Shown here one piece after another: positions 13,357 to 13,464 of a DNA stretch of 13,464 nt. This stretch comes from an uncultured Eubacteriales bacterium (lineage in GTDB: Bacteria > Bacillota > Clostridia > Oscillospirales > Oscillospiraceae): NCBI GenBank assembly GCA_959602365.1, contig CAUGSS010000055.1, positions 1 to 13,464 of the forward strand, in the 5' to 3' direction. Under the pieces are notes generated by a model that saw only the letters and a program-made list of their open reading frames with translations, searched no databases and had not been told where the DNA came from. Position 1 is the stretch's first letter. Every line of letters begins with the position of its first letter. Both the position numbers and the translations under genes were made by a program.

Positions 13357-13464
13357 ATGTTAGAGGAACTGAAGCAGCGGGTGTATGAGGCCAATCTGCT
13401 GCTGCCCAAGTACGGCCTGGTGACCTTCACCTGGGGCAACGCCAGCGAGATCGACCGGGAGACC
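13357..13464 (+). CDS. araD: L-ribulose-5-phosphate 4-epimerase, N-terminal part (3' end outside window)
   Basis: Converts L-ribulose-5-phosphate to D-xylulose-5-phosphate, the last arabinose-specific step. Only 36 codons are visible: MLEELKQRVYEANLLLPK followed by YGLVTFTWGNASEIDRET. The L-x-TWGN-x-S pattern is the start of the class II aldolase/epimerase fold, whose Asn and Ser hold the substrate phosphate, and the leading part is typical of AraD. Start: ATG at 13357 with GGGGAGGGG 7-15 bases upstream. It lies 17 bases after araA, in the same operon. The right edge cuts it, so the zinc-binding residues cannot be checked. Confidence 0.93.
   Translation, partial: MLEELKQRVYEANLLLPKYGLVTFTWGNASEIDRET

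Overview
The window looks like chromosomal DNA from a GC-rich member of the Clostridia, most like the Oscillospiraceae group of gut anaerobes. This is inferred from GC-rich codon use, strong AAGGAGG-type ribosome binding sites, an AraR-type repressor, a clostridial-type ribulokinase, and LuxS beside the MTA/SAH nucleosidase. I could not search databases, so the taxonomy is an inference. I see no rRNA, tRNA, CRISPR array, insertion sequence or phage gene.

Layout. (1) Bases 1-2070, plus strand: the end of homoserine dehydrogenase (hom, cut by the left edge), then aspartate kinase (lysC), closed by a strong terminator. These are the first and third steps of the aspartate pathway. lysC carries a well-placed internal ribosome binding site and ATG at codon 247, predicting a separate regulatory beta subunit. 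(2) Bases 2074-3540, minus strand: a 63-residue protein of unknown function and a tight mtnN-luxS pair. Together these two enzymes recycle S-adenosylhomocysteine to homocysteine and release DPD, the AI-2 precursor. (3) Bases 3623-4690, minus strand: an AraR-type GntR/LacI-family repressor. (4) Bases 4691-5242: an AT-rich divergent control region with a clear araR promoter, a candidate operon promoter, several AraR-box-like palindromes and a possible 21-codon leader ORF. (5) Bases 5243 to the end, plus strand: an L-arabinose operon. It holds a lipoprotein sugar-binding protein, a double-domain ABC ATPase and two permeases in the YtfQ-YtfR-YtfT-YjfF order, then an AraK-type FGGY ribulokinase, L-arabinose isomerase (araA) and the start of L-ribulose-5-phosphate 4-epimerase (araD, cut by the right edge).

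How it works together. Arabinose is probably bound outside the membrane by the lipoprotein and imported by the ABC complex. AraA converts it to L-ribulose, the kinase makes L-ribulose-5-phosphate, and AraD makes D-xylulose-5-phosphate for the pentose phosphate pathway. AraR, made from the divergent gene, probably represses both sides of the control region until arabinose is present. An intrinsic terminator directly after the binding-protein gene should keep that protein in excess over the membrane components. Further RNA hairpins lie before the kinase gene and around the araA ribosome binding site.

No wholly new system is evident. The points most worth checking are the lysC internal start, the leader ORF and operator layout upstream of the binding protein, the araA start-site inverted repeat, and the eroded ACT domain of hom.
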